Shown: piece after piece, positions 35,833 through 48,004 of the stretch
Layout: the number at the start of each line of letters is the position of its first letter
How positions within the stretch are numbered: the first letter of the stretch is position 1
Position numbers and translations under genes: made by a program
Origin: Mycogone perniciosa
Taxonomy: Eukaryota > Ascomycota > Sordariomycetes > Hypocreales > Hypocreaceae
NCBI GenBank assembly: GCA_025331125.1
Contig: JAOALB010000106.1
Coordinates: forward strand, 1-64,000
Length of the DNA: 64,000 bases
Direction: 5' to 3'
Notes under the pieces: generated by a model
What the model saw: only the letters and a program-made list of their open reading frames with translations
Told to the model about the DNA's origin: nothing
Database searches by the model: none

Positions 35833-36084
35833 TCAACTCCTCTCTCCAGCACGATGCGCCTTGTTGTCGTTGTTCTTGCGAGGCAGAAACTTGAACCAGC
35901 CACCCTTCTTGGGGTTCTGGTCGGGCTTCATGGTGGCCCAGTGGATGTACCCGAGCAGGCCGACCTCGAGGAGGAGAGCGACGATGACGACGAGCAGATT
36001 GGTGAAGAGGTAAGGCTGGTCGTTGAGGACGGCGACGGCTTCGTTGGTGGCGCCGATTTTCTGGAACCAGTCGAATTGGCCCAT
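35833..36084 (-). CDS. Small single-span membrane protein
   Basis: An 83-residue intronless frame from the ATG at 36084. Residues 1-24 are soluble (MGQFDWFQKIGATNEAVAVL), residues about 26-48 form one clear hydrophobic segment (LFTNLLVVIVALLLEVGLLG), and the rest is polar and basic (KKGGWFKFLPRKNN). The positive charges after the span predict a lumenal or intermembrane N-terminus and a cytosolic or matrix C-terminus. I do not recognise the family. The protein-like design and the divergent neighbour uS5m make it likely to be a real gene; an ER or mitochondrial membrane subunit is possible but unproven. Confidence 0.65.
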   Translation of the reverse strand: MGQFDWFQKIGATNEAVAVLNDQPYLFTNLLVVIVALLLEVGLLGYIHWATMKPDQNPKKGGWFKFLPRKNNDNKAHRAGERS

Positions 36085-36868
36085 TGTGAGTGAATGTGTG
36101 AATGTGAATTATACGAGGGAGAAGGCAGGAGGAGATTAAGAAGGAAATGGGGTATCTCTGTGTGCGTGGGTCTTGTAAGAACGAATGAATGAGCAAATGA
36201 ATGAATGGATGAATAATTGTTTGTAGAATGAGAAAGGACAGAAGAATGAGGAGAACAGAGTGTTGTTGTTGTAGCTTTTGGGTGTAGAATCCGAAACTGA
36301 GATGGTGCAGCGCCGAGTCTCCTGAGACGTTTCACAATGGCGAGAGTTGTCTGATTGATTGATTGATTGATTGCTGGCGACGAATCAGGGGCCGCTGGAG
36401 CATCGAAACAAGAATTTGATATCTATCACTTGTAAAGCAATACCACTAGCAGCAGAGAAACGATAACGAAGAGAGAGTGTGAGAGGGGAAAACGAAAGTA
36501 TATTCTGCACGGACAAGAGGAACGCGTACGGAGGATTATTTGCAGAGAGATCCGAATATGAGTCTATTATTAGGATATCGCCAAGGGATATAACCGCCGT
36601 GGTGGAGTAGCTGTCTCGGCATCAAGGTACGTATCTTTCGTGATAATCCACGTGATCCTCTCTTTAGCTGTGGCTCGGGACTGTGGCTTGCCACTTGCTG
36701 ATTCATCCTCAGGCCGGCCAGTGGCTTGTTCTCAATTGGGGTAGGACATCAGAAAAATCTCGAGAGCTCGTGTGAGAGAGAGCCACGAAACGCCGACGAG
36801 GGCAGCTCGAACCCGCCCCAATCCAATCCCCCCCGCCCTCTACGGGAATTCAATTTTGACCTGCGGCA
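36085..36868. promoter_or_regulatory. Divergent promoter between the small membrane protein and uS5m
   Basis: This 784-base region separates two divergent starts. It contains a run of five GATT units near 36353-36373. No specific site was recognised. Confidence 0.5.
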
Positions 36869-38452
36869 ATGAGCGTCGCACGCCCGGCGCGGAGCCTCCT
36901 GGGCAAGTGCGTCGCCTCGACTCGGACAGCGACAATCGCACTGCCAGCGTGCCAACAGCAGCAGCAGCAGCAGCACCACCACCAATTCCACAGCTCAGCA
37001 CCCCGCTCGAAGCGGCGATCGCGCTTTCGAAATGTCAAGGCCGAGGATTTGGGGCTGCTGGACCAGGCCAATCTGAACAAGTATCGCCAGAACAAGTTCC
37101 CTGAGTACACCAAGGAGGAGCATGAGGCCCTGGGGCGCAAGTACACGCCCGAGCAGCTGGAAGCGCTGCAAGCGGGTGAGCAGGCTGTCAATCCGGCGGA
37201 TTTGATCATCCAGGGTCGGTTACGAGATGATCCGTATCGACCGCAGTATATCGAGGACTATACGGTGCTGGATCCTAGATATGATGTCAAGCCTGAGATC
37301 GAAGGCACGCCGAGGGAGCCCCAGTGGTTGAATCCAGGTGATTGGGTTGATAACTATGGATCGAAGATGGCTACTCTCACGGATAAGAAGACGAGTGATC
37401 AGCTCACGCGCGCCATGGCCCGGGCCTTGCGGAGGGTGAAGGAGAGCAATGGGGAGGAGCTGATAGACCTGACGCAAGACGAGCTTCAAGACTTGGAGAA
37501 TGATCCCGAATTGCTGAAGAAGTACCTGGTGCAGGAGGACGGAGCGGAGCCGGATGCTAATGCTTCGGGCCCTGAGTTCATCACACGAGCGCAGGCTATG
37601 AAGCTTGACGAGGCCATCGATGCGGAATGGAAGAAGGAGCTCGACAAGCTGGCCGATACGCCTGACCCGAGCGAGGTAGAGCCCTCGAACCTGGAACTGA
37701 TTGAGGATGGCCCTGCCGGCTCCAGTCGACTGCACTCTGCCGAAGCCCCTGAGCTGGGCAAGGTCCCCGGCGTTGAGGGTCTCTATAAATCCGCCGCCGA
37801 CCCCGAAGACGAAGGCCAGGACGACGACGGTCGCTACCAGGAGATCAAGCGCCTCACGGGCATGAGCCTGCGGGACATCCAGTCCATCTACCGAAAAGTG
37901 CTCGTCACGCGGTGGGTCAGCAACCAGACACGTCTGGGCAAAGTGCGCAGCACCTCCGTCGTCGCCATCGCGGGCAACGGCAACGGCCGCCTAGGTCTCG
38001 GCATCGCAAAGTCTACCGAGGCCGGCCTGGCGTCGGAGACGGCGCAGCTGCTGGCGATTCGCAACATGAAGCCTATCCGGCGCTACGAGAACCGCACGAT
38101 TTACGGAAAGTCCAAGGGCAAGGTGTCGGGCACGGTCGTTGAGCTGTTTGCCCGTCCCCCAGGTATGTTCCCATAACAACGGATGGACACAGACGGATCG
38201 ATGGAGAAACTGACTGACATGCAAACGCTAGGCTTTGGTCTCCGCTGCCCTCACCGAATCTTTGAAATGTGCCGCGCCTTGGGCATTCACGACATTGCGG
38301 CGCGTATGCCCCGGTCCAAGAACCCCATGAACTCGGTCAAGGCGGCGTACGAGGCGCTGATGAACCAGGTCGACCCGGAGGAGGTTGCCATCGGACGGGG
38401 GAAGAAGATGGTGGATGTGCGCAAGGTGTACTATGGAGGAAGTGTATATTAA
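36869..38452 (+). CDS. mrps5: Mitochondrial 37S ribosomal protein uS5m (S5)
   Basis: Component of the mitochondrial small ribosomal subunit. Exons 36869-38162 and 38232-38452 give 504 residues. The N-terminus is a basic presequence (MSVARPARSLLGKC) followed by a seven-residue Gln run and histidines coded by CAG repeats. A long, acidic fungal extension covers about residues 50-325. The S5 domain is C-terminal: KVLVTRWVSNQTRLGKV, the VVAIAGNGNGRLGLGIAKS loop, then after the intron FGLRCPHRIFEMCRALGI. The 69-base intron splits a glycine codon and its removal joins the domain correctly. The gene converges on Dad3, with 247 bases between stops. Confidence 0.94.
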
Positions 38453-38699
38453 ACGGATCATGATGAAAGCAAAGCAAAGCAAAGCAAAGAAAAGATAAGA
38501 GAAAGCATGAAAGATAAAAGAATGGGTGTGTATAAACACCACTTTGTATAAGTACATGTAGATGGAAATGTGTTGCATCAAGCATAATTGTATGCCATTG
38601 TTCATATAGTTGCGATATTGACGTGCTGGGTATCATCGAGTCCTGTCCAACTCCTCTCATCACCACATTGCATTCCATTGCCTGTCCCTTGTTGTCTGC

Positions 38700-39035
38700 T
38701 TATTGACCCTCCTGTCCACCGCCCCAATCAATCTCCTGCTGCAGCACAATACTATACACACTCGCCTTCAACAGCGTAAACGCCAAACTCGTCTTCCGTT
38801 CCAACTCGCGCAGCCCATCTAATATCTCGACCGAAGGATTGGACGCCAGATCGTCAAGCAGCGTAGCCAACTATTCCCCTCTGTCAGCAACATCCCCATC
38901 TTTTGCCCCCCTCATAGTTGCTCTGAAACGTACAGTCTTCATGTTCGTCGCCAGACGCTCGTACTCGTCTAGGACTTCTTGCTCCAAGGGCGAGAGCTCC
39001 GGCGGGGAGAGGAGGTTGCCGGGTGTTTGATCCAT
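38700..39035 (-). CDS. dad3: DASH complex subunit Dad3
   Basis: Subunit of the ten-protein DASH/Dam1 ring that couples kinetochores to spindle microtubules. Exons 39035-38934 and 38870-38700 encode 90 residues, normal for the family. The N-terminus MDQTPGNLLSPPELSPLEQE leads into the helix VLDEYERLATNMKT; after the 63-base intron follows LATLLDDLASNPSVEILDGL and a conserved helix ending EIDWGGGQEGQ. The start is the ATG just before the conserved SPLEQEVLDEY block. The open frame extends upstream to another ATG-lacking stretch, which I regard as leader. Confidence 0.93.
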
Positions 39036-39469
39036 GGCAGGAGAGCACCAACTGTAGTATTGCTGTTCAACCTTATGGAGAGGCTTGTTCGAGGAGAGGT
39101 GCGTGGTTGGCGAGAGCGCGCGTAAAGGTGGTGAAGCAGCTTGCTTAATGGAGGTGGTTTCTTGGTGGGGGTTTTGCATATGTAGATCTTGAACCCCACC
39201 AAGTTTATCATCACTATCACTAACACACTAGCTGCTCCCTAAGCTTCCTATCGTACATAGACAGGTAATGAAGAAACAACAAACAAATTGATATCAACTG
39301 ATTATCATGTCTCTTCATAACTATCCTTACTTACTACACAACAGGTAGAGGAAAATAAAAGACACTCAGAAACTACCTAAGCAAACCCACGCCCCAAACC
39401 AAACCATCAATCCAACATAATGAAAGTCCTATAAAACGCTCCCCAACTCTGCGCCATCTCAGCTATCTA
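39036..39469 (-). promoter_or_regulatory. Dad3 promoter and 3' flank of the coiled-coil gene's neighbour
   Basis: About 430 bases with no gene. It lies upstream of the Dad3 start and downstream of the giant coiled-coil gene's stop at 39470. Nothing specific was recognised. Confidence 0.5.
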
Positions 39470-42400
39470 TTATCCGTGTACCACGACAGCCTGAAATTCG
39501 TCTTCATCCTCAGCATCGCTCCCTGTCTCATCATATGCGGACTCCGCCTCATCAGTAGTAATCACCGTCGAGCCCCTACTTGCCCGCCGTAGTGTGCCGT
39601 CACTTCGGGCATCATCAATGTCATCATCGTAATCGGAGTCATCGATTGGATCCTCATCGACGAGCGAGTTCTCTGTCACAGCTCCCGTCTCGCCCTCCTC
39701 AAGCTCCTCCACCGTCTCTCCAACGCCAAGGTTCTCCTTGTCTTCATCTCCGAAGCTGGACCCTGGCAGGACACCTCCCCAGCTGCGCTTCCGGTGAGCG
39801 CTGCTGCTGCTGCTTCCATTCGTCTTTACGCTCTGGCTTCTCTTAACAGTGCTTGACGCCACATTGCTGTTCATCTGGCTGAGAGACGCAATACGCCTCG
39901 CAGCTCCGTTCTGGGCTGACGATAGAGAGGCACGCTTCGCTGAGAGGGCCATGGCCATTGCCCGAGGAGACGACTTGACCTCATCACCTGCAGGCTTCTT
40001 AACCCGCTTGCGATTCATCGCGTCCGGACCACTCTTGGCAGACTTGCCAAAGAGGAGCACCCGAGAATGGTCCATAACACCGTTGAATATCCTTCGCTCC
40101 AGACCCTCGGCACGGTGCTCCATTTCATGAAGCTCCTCCTTGCGCAGGCGTAAGGCGGTTTCGAGAGCAGACACGTCGCCAGTGAGTCTGGTCTTTTGCT
40201 TGATCAGACTATCCTGCTCGCCTCGCAAAGTTAGGATGCTGTTCCGAAGCCGCTCTTCTTCCTCCTTCAAATTGAGGACGGAGGTTTCGACATGCTCCTT
40301 CTCCGTCATCGTCCGCTCAAGTGAAATGGTCATTTCTTGGAGAGTCTTCTCGCGATCGTCATGCTCATCCTCAATGCGCTGCGTCTGTTTCGCAATGAAG
40401 TCGGCCAAGTCAGCAGCAGTCTTGACGACTGATTGGTGCACCTTGTCGAGACTCTCGAGTTGAGTAAAGGCCTGGGCTGCGATGCCATTGTGCTCAACAA
40501 TCTTGTCCAACTTCTCATGCACTGCGCCATCATCATATTTTCCTTCGACCAGCGCGTCGAGCTTGGAACGAATCTCAGAGTCGTCGTACTTCTCAGGTGG
40601 AGGTGGTAGCAAGGCCTGGAACGTTTCCTGAGTAGGAAAGACCTCGACGATTTTGTCCTGGATGCCCTTGGAGTGCTCAAAGTGGTCGCCAGCAAGTTGA
40701 AGAAGGCTCTTCACTGTGTCCAGAATCTGAGGTTGGAACTCGTGAACTTCACCTTGCAGCCCCTCGACCTTGGTGATTGTCTCCTTGATTTGGTCTCGGG
40801 TCTGCTGATGCTCCGTTTTGCCCTCTGCATGGGTCTCCTCTGAGCGAGTGGACATTTCCTCGACCTTGGTGAAGACAGTCTTGGATGCCTCCTCCATCGT
40901 CTCAAGTGAGCTCGTGACAGCAGATCCCAAGGTATCGATCAGTATCTTCAGCTCATCAGCCAGTGCTTTGGTGTCGGCGACGGCCGTCTCGGTTACAACG
41001 GCGCGAGCTTCAGCGGCCTGAGACTTCTCATCCAGCGACTTCTCGAAGGCATCGTACTTGGTGATCAGCTCGTTAACCTTTTCATCGATCTTGGTGCGGA
41101 TCGTCGCAGTAGCTTCCTCAAGCTTCTCATTCGATTCGATTCTGGAGCCGCCAATCGCCTCCTTGGAGATTTCAAACTCGCTCTTCATCAGATCGAACAT
41201 GTCCTTGAGATCTTGACCGACGTTTTCGTTCTTGTCAAGCTTCTCGCCCAAAGTCTCAAGTAGCTTGCTAACGGCCTCCATGCCAGTCGAGCCCTCCGCC
41301 AGCTTGCCCACGATTCCGACCTGGAATGTCTCAAGGAATGTTTTCATCTCATCAACGCGCTCACCGACGCCAACAATATCTGTCTGCCGGTCGACAAGAG
41401 CTTTTGATGAGGCGTCGTTGTAACTATCCAGAGTCTCCTTGGTCTCCTTGACCATTGTCTCCAGTTTGCCCAAGTCATCCTTGGTAGAAATGGTGGCGAA
41501 GTCCATGGCAGTTAAACCTTCCATGGCAGTCTTGATTTCAAGAACAACCGCCTCAACAGCATCGACATGTGCCTTGCTAACCTTTTCAGGGCTTTCAGCC
41601 TCCTTCTCGGCCCGCTCCTTCATCTCTTGCATGCCGGTGGCAAGTTGAGTCATGATGGACGCCAAGTTAGAAACATCTTCCTTCTGAGAAAGGCCAGGGA
41701 TGGCTTCCATCCGGGAATCAAGGGATCTCATGGTCTCGCGTGTCTCAAGAATGAGTGTTTCAACGGTGTCAATATGCTCTTTTCGGACAGCCTGATCACC
41801 ATCAATGAAGTCGTCAATGCGTGATTTGGTGTTTCGCAGAATTGTCTCGATGGCCTCGACATCCTCTCGACTAGGGATGTCTCCGCTTTCTGTAGGAGCA
41901 ATGTTCCTGAGTACTTGTTCCTCCTCCTCCTCCTTATCCCCATCTTTGGCCTCCTTCGCTTCCTCTGCAGCTGGTTCCGCCGTTGGTGCTGGCACCAAAG
42001 CTGGGACTGCTGAAACCTCTCGAGCATTAAGTTTATCGACGCTTTGCTGAACATTGCGGAGCATTTCTTCCAAGTGAGACAGATCTGACTTGTGAACGCG
42101 TTCCGCATCTGTATTCGGTTCAATCGTTTCAACCTTATGTCGGAGCTGGGTGATGAGGACCTCGAGAGTCTTGATGTGGTCATGCTGAAGCGCGTTTGCT
42201 GGTACGATGGCAGTGCTAGGATCCATGTCATCGCTACCAACGTTACGCAAGGCGACAGCCCGGTCGTTGCTTGAATCTCGAATAGTTTCAATATCTGACT
42301 TCACATCAGCCAAGCCGGTCCGGAGCGCATCAAGAATCTCGTCATTGGCAGTGAGATCGGTCGGCTTGTTGGTCACTCTATCAATGCCAGTCCGGAGATC

Positions 42401-45182
42401 ATTGAAGCCATCGTTCAAGGCCTCAATAATTTCGGCTCGTGGGCGAAGGATCTCTGTTCGAATAGTGTTCAAGCCACTCCGTAGCGCCTCAAGAATATCT
42501 TCGTTGTTGGCTTGTATTGGAGGAGGGGCAGGGACCATGGAAGAATTGACTATGTCCCTCAGTCCTTCCAGCTCGGTCCGAAGTTCTGTACGAGAGGTCG
42601 CATCGGCCTGAGACAAAAGATTGGCAACTTCTTGCTTGAAGTCCTCCATCGTCTTGGAAAGATTCTCCAAAAACTCTTCCTGGCCAGCAGTACCAGTAGC
42701 GCGGTCAAAATAGCCCTCAATGGTACCACGAAGAGTCTCAAACCCATTCTTGGTAGTATACAGGACCTGCTCGGTATCTCGTCCTTTGGACTCCTCGGAA
42801 ATAGCTCTAAACTCTTCGGAAACAACTTTGAACTCCAGCCTGATGTACTCCATCAACTCATGCAGCTTGGCAATGATCTCGTCATTCCTTTGAATAGGAA
42901 CAAGGGCATCGCTTCTGGGTAAGTCCAACTCATGAAACCCTTCCTTGATCGCATGAAGCATGTCCTCCCTAGTCAACTCATTGCCGAGGGCAGATTGGGC
43001 GACAGGGAATTCAAACTCTTCTAGGCACTCCCGTACAGCCTCAATAATCTCATCTCGTGAAAGGGAGGCCGGCGTATCCACTTGAGGAGGTACGTAGTGC
43101 TTCAGGCCTTCGACAACAGCTGTAAACACCTCGTCTCTCGTAGCCGCTGGAGGTAACTGATTGCGAGTTTCATAGTCTTGTAGGCCCTGCCTCAAACAAT
43201 CCAAGACCTCATCACGCTCCAGTCCAATTTGTTGGACCTCGATTTCGGGTTTGTAGGTCTCCCATGCCTCTCGGACGGCTTCAATGACGTCATCTCTGCT
43301 TAGATCCGGTGTGCCGTTGGCAGCTTCGTTATCTTTAAGTGCATTTCGTAGGGCATTGTAGATCTCTTGGTAGTCAATGACAGTCTTCTGCGAAGAAGCT
43401 GATGCCGCAGATTGGCGGCGGTGCTCCCTGAGAACGTGATTGAGCTGTTCCTTCATTTGCTCGAGGCCCTCATCAATCACTCGGGATACATCATCCTTGC
43501 TGGCGGATGAGGGTGACTCAGTATCATCGACATGCCTTCGGCCTATATTCTCAAGCCTCTTGCCAAGTTCGCGGCCCATGCCCAGAACTTCGCCACGGAG
43601 TTCGCGAACAAGAGCCTTAACCTCAGCTGTCAGGCCGCCGCTTTGTGCGACGCTATCTTTGACGGATCGAATAATGTTCAGAACATCATCGTTTAAGATA
43701 TTTACACCCTTGCCTTGAGGCGTTGATGACCTGCTCCTCTCAGCATTCAGTAGACGCTGGGCCATCGGGCTAGTTGGGCCAATATCCGTGGTGGACTCTT
43801 GGTCGATGCTCAATCTTCTAGAGCGCCCTGGAAGGAAAGCCGAATTGGCACCGATGGGAACAAGAGCGGTCTCGGATTGGGAACGAACATAATCGACAAG
43901 TTCGTCCACCTTGGAGGCCGTTGCCATGCCCGCAAGTCTATCAGATAGCTCTGTGAGCTGATTGACGAGAGAGTCCTGGCCATCGCGAGTTCCCAGGCCG
44001 CGAAGGATCTTCTCCAAAAGCACAATTGAAGCAGAAGCTGAATTCTCACCGCCCACCAGTGACGGGGTGCTGATGGATGCTCGATCAATGGACTCGGCAA
44101 AGCTCTTTGGAGAGGCGATTCGGGGGATTTGATAGGTTCGTCCGCTGGTGGGAGATGTACAATGCGGCTTGTTGTCAAGGTAATAGCCGCTGTATGGGTC
44201 TCTCGACGTAAGTCTCGCTGACTGATCATTGAGATTCCCCAAGAGATCCCTGAGGCTCTTTCGAATGTCTTCATCTCTAGTATTTGTCGCCTCCTTTAGG
44301 CTTAGCAGATCGGTGGCGTTGTCTCTGCTTCGTCGGCTGAGGGCTGACATCTCCTTCTGAAGCGAAGTTGCAATATTGGTTAGACCCAGAATTTGGTTGG
44401 AAAGATGCTCGAGAGTAGATGCTTTAGAGCCATTGGTGATATTGGAGAGCGGGGGATCGATGTCCTTGGGCGTCAATCCAGCCGGCATGTTCTGGAGTGC
44501 CAGCATGGTTGATGACTGAGGCGGAGTGTTCTCCCCCAGGATGCTTTGGGGCCCGGGTCGGCGAACTGCTGTAGGTCGAACAATTGGTGTAAGGCTGCTC
44601 GCCAGCGATGCTGTTGAGTGGTTCATCTCCCTGTTGTTATAGATGTGGGAGTCAAAGGGGTTGTCTCTGGTCATGGTTGGTGTTGAAGGTCGAACGAGCC
44701 TCTCGGTAGACTTCGTGGGCGAACCAGTGGGACTCGAGGCGCTTTCGATCATCAAGCTAAGGTCTCGTACGGTGCCAGGCTGCATCGATTGCAGTCGGCG
44801 ATGCGATCCGCCCTTGGCGGCGGGTCTCTCAGGCGAAGTTTCGGTCATACGTTTGGCCATTGTCGGGACATAGTTGCTTTCACGGACACGCTCACTAAGC
44901 GCCGCATGGGCGGACTGGATGATGCTCGATGTGCCTGCTCGCGAGCCCAAGCTTGGGGACTGTGGATTCAGAGGCAATGGAGGCGGAGCGCGCTCGGGAT
45001 CTGAGCTGTCCCACCTACTTCCAGTTAATCAACGCCAGAACGACACGAGGATGCAGACAGAAAGGAGCGAGCGGTACTCACATTGGAATCAATGCTCGAA
45101 TGCCTTGGTCAGAAGATGCAGAATGTTGATGTTTCAGATATCGCTCTTCATCCCGAGAGCTGTCTCTTTCGTGATGGGGCAT
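39470..45182 (-). CDS. Giant coiled-coil protein with internal repeats
   Basis: Exons 45182-45082 and 45014-39470 join in frame to 1881 residues. The first 330 residues are Ser/Pro rich with SP/TP sites. A repeat region follows (DNA 42320-43310) with about eight copies of a 20-residue motif resembling RDEIIEAVRECLEEF. The rest is very rich in Glu/Lys/Leu, with long coiled coils up to about residue 1690 (for example LRKEELHEMEHRAEGLERR), then a basic and finally an acidic tail (DDSDYDDDIDD). I do not recognise a named family; similar proteins in fungi are sometimes called chromosome-segregation-like only because of the coiled coil. The chosen start (MPHHERDSSRDEER) follows a clean 67-base intron. 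A 5' frame from 45445 (MSGPPAQSPESP) could be an additional N-terminus if a 38-base intron is spliced. Confidence 0.85.
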
Positions 45183-45901
45183 GTTTGTCGTCCTGGAATG
45201 CTGCGTGGGACAGAGAGCGCGGACGACGCCGCTACCACGCTTCGTGCAAACGCAGATCCCTGAGAAAGGTGTCGTTGTTTTGCTCTGCAGCCAGCTGCAA
45301 AATCAGTTCGTTCGTAGGTGTCCCGTCTCCCAATGCTAGGAGATGGTAGTGGTCTTTTTTGCGCCTGGCTTTGCTTCCATGTGAAGTCGTGATAATGGCT
45401 GGTGTTGGGGGACTCGGGGCTTTGTGCGGGTGGTCCGCTCATCATGAAGGCGAATAGCGACAGGGGTGTTTGTTTGTTGCACTATGACGGCCCGTTGCTG
45501 GGCAACCGGCACAGCATATTGTCACAATGGTCAGATGGCACCCAACACAAATGGCTTATGCTGGAAGCCCAACAATTAACGAATCACAATGCAACACACT
45601 TGGTGATAAGCGCCACGTCAATTCATCCTGTCCTGTCGTACGGCCGCATGTACGGAGGATGGAGTGCTATGGAGCAATAATATGCCTCCTTTGCACATCT
45701 GCCATCCAGTCAAAGGACGCATCACGTCGCTAAATTCTACAGTGAGCTGAGTCGTTCTATACATCCATGGCATAACATAACAAGACCATCCCAAGCCAGC
45801 GCCTTCTAGCCAACCCCAAGCCGCTGTCTATTTTTTTCTTACCCGTCCCCGGTTTGTTCATTAGCCCCATTCATTAAATCTAGGTAGTTGTAGTGGATCG
45901 T
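45183..45901. other. Promoter side of the coiled-coil gene and 3' flank of Ggc1
   Basis: About 720 bases. The part 45183-45445 includes a possible extra N-terminal coding frame of the coiled-coil gene on the minus strand. Otherwise nothing is seen. Confidence 0.45.
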
Positions 45902-47201
45902 TTATTTGCGAAAAACGGTGTCGAATGCAGGGATAAGGGTCTGTGCAAGCCAGAACGAGAACACCAGCTTGGGTCCGGTCATAAGCAGCTGTGAAAACAC
46001 CATGTCAGTCCCAGAGTCTCCATTATTAGACATTAATCGGGCGGTGTCTCGTACCTTGGGGACCAGGCCCTTGAAGAAGCTCGAAAAGCCCTCGTTCTTA
46101 GCCATGTTGGTCAGGATTCTGAAACCGCTCTCCGGGTTCTCGAAATTGCGGTTCTGGATTCGAGTCTTGATGACGTCGAGGGGAGCCGAGACAATCAGGG
46201 AGGCCGATGCACCGGCAATCGAAGCCACAAAGTTCTGGAACCAGCTCGCCTTGTTGTAGTCCTGCAGATGAAACAGGTACTCTTTCGCAAAGGCAGAGCC
46301 GCCAAACAGCTGTCACGGCACATCCTTGTCAGTGAACCCAATTCTGCGCAAAATCTCGCTTAGGGGTGTACATACAGCAAAGGAACCGGGGGCATTTCTG
46401 GCAGCGGTCCATCCCCAGCCTCGATACAGGCCAAAGCCTTCATCCGCAACGATCTTGAGCACGCCTCGGCCGCGGAAGGCCTCCGGGTTCGTCTGGCGCT
46501 TGATCTTCAACACGTCGAGGGGGAGCAGAACGATCTCTCCAATACCAATCAAGCTAATTCACGTTAGCACACACTGCCGAGCAGGTCTAGTAGGATATCT
46601 GGCGACGCCTACCTGCCGGCGGTAGAGTGCATGATGGCCTTGCCAGTCTTCTTGCCAAATGCAGCCTCGAAATCCCTTCCATAGTGCTTGTCGAGAAGGT
46701 CGCGCGCGACAGGCTGTCCACCATACTTGTATATCCGTTGCAGGACCTTGTAGCCGGCGGCATAGCCCAGGCCGGGGAAAAGCGAGACGAACTTTTGTCC
46801 GAAAGACGCTGTGGCCTTGCCCTTGAAAATGACCTGATTCAATTCACCGGAACCGGAAATCTGCGAGCATGCTCAGTTGAGTTCGTTCGACCTGTCCCCT
46901 CTCGCGGACCCGTATGCATGCGATGCTTCCTTACTCGAGTCTGATTGCTCATCAATCGCTTCGCAATTGTGTCCACCTGAAATTAAAATATCAGCGACCA
47001 TTGCCAGGTGGTTTGTATCGACTCCAGGCAAACGTACGGGGTGGAAAATGGCCAATTCGGCGATACCAGCGGAACCTAATGTCGCGATAAGCAAATCTTC
47101 TCTCCACCATGTGTTAGGGATCACCACGCAATTGTACCTGAGCCGAGAAGTCGAGCCAGGTTCGACTCCTTGTGTGGACCGGAAGCGGCTGGGGGAGACA
47201 T
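45902..47201 (-). CDS. ggc1: Mitochondrial GTP/GDP carrier Ggc1
   Basis: Inner-membrane carrier exchanging matrix GDP for cytosolic GTP; in yeast its loss causes mitochondrial iron overload. Seven exons (47201-47138, 47075-47038, 46976-46935, 46860-46613, 46553-46376, 46309-46055, 45988-45902) sum to 303 residues. The three carrier signatures are present: HPVDTIAKR, LPLDVLKIK and APLDVIKTR. The match to yeast Ggc1/Yhm1 is close throughout, including SLIGIGEIVLLPLDVLKIKR, GWGWTAARNAPGSFALFGG and the C-terminal TGPKLVFSFWLAQTLIP. Six short introns, two within the first 40 residues, make this the most intron-dense gene here. The start is the only ATG before the conserved NLARLLGSG block. Confidence 0.96.
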
Positions 47202-48004
47202 TTTGAAAAATGATGGTAACGAAAAAATCGACTCGATTACTTGTCGAGGCTTTTCCGTGAGCAGAGGCTGTTGTTGGCACAGTCGATATGATATGCTGCT
47301 GCTGGGGGAATTTTTAAATTTTTTTCGAGTGCTGCAAATTTACTCGTCCTGCTTGGATGATACCTATTCCCAGCGTCCCACCGATTTCGGGCGCACGCGA
47401 TCATTCCAAGCGCTACAGGTCACTACAACAAGCCCTGCGCTTTTTAAGGCACTTCCCCAATAGTTCTAGTACGAAGTGCTGCATGCGGATAGACTCAACA
47501 TCCAAGTGAACTACCCTGCACCAGCAGCAATTGGGGATTAGAATATTTATTTTGTTTGGGAAATACATGTTACGAGAATACTATATGAGGTATTTTTGGC
47601 ATGATTGGGAACTAAATCGCCCCTGTATTCATGAATTGACTGGCTTCGAGACATCCTATGGTCTGATGCTTGTTTATATTCATCAGAACATAGCTAGGCA
47701 CTAAAGATATCACGGCCCGAGCACATGGGACCACATGTTCTATGAGACAAATACTACCAAGCATGCACCATGCATACTCGTATGCCTCAAGGTCTTCTAA
47801 CTCCACAGTAAATCGGGATTATGCTATTATGACTTATGCAACGTGGGCCAGTAGTCCTTGTCTTGGGACGAAACTGGAACCGGTTGAAACAGGAATGCTA
47901 TAGATACGAGTAGAGTTTCAAACAAAGATTTGCTACCTATATCCTTTAATATAGGACATGATTCAATATCGTAGTGATTGATATAATACATCTGTCGAAC
48001 TATT
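47202..48004. other. Ggc1 promoter and 3' flank of Rpc82
   Basis: About 800 bases with no supportable gene. The small frame at 47612-47806 has no protein-like features. AT-rich toward 47.9 kb. Confidence 0.55.
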
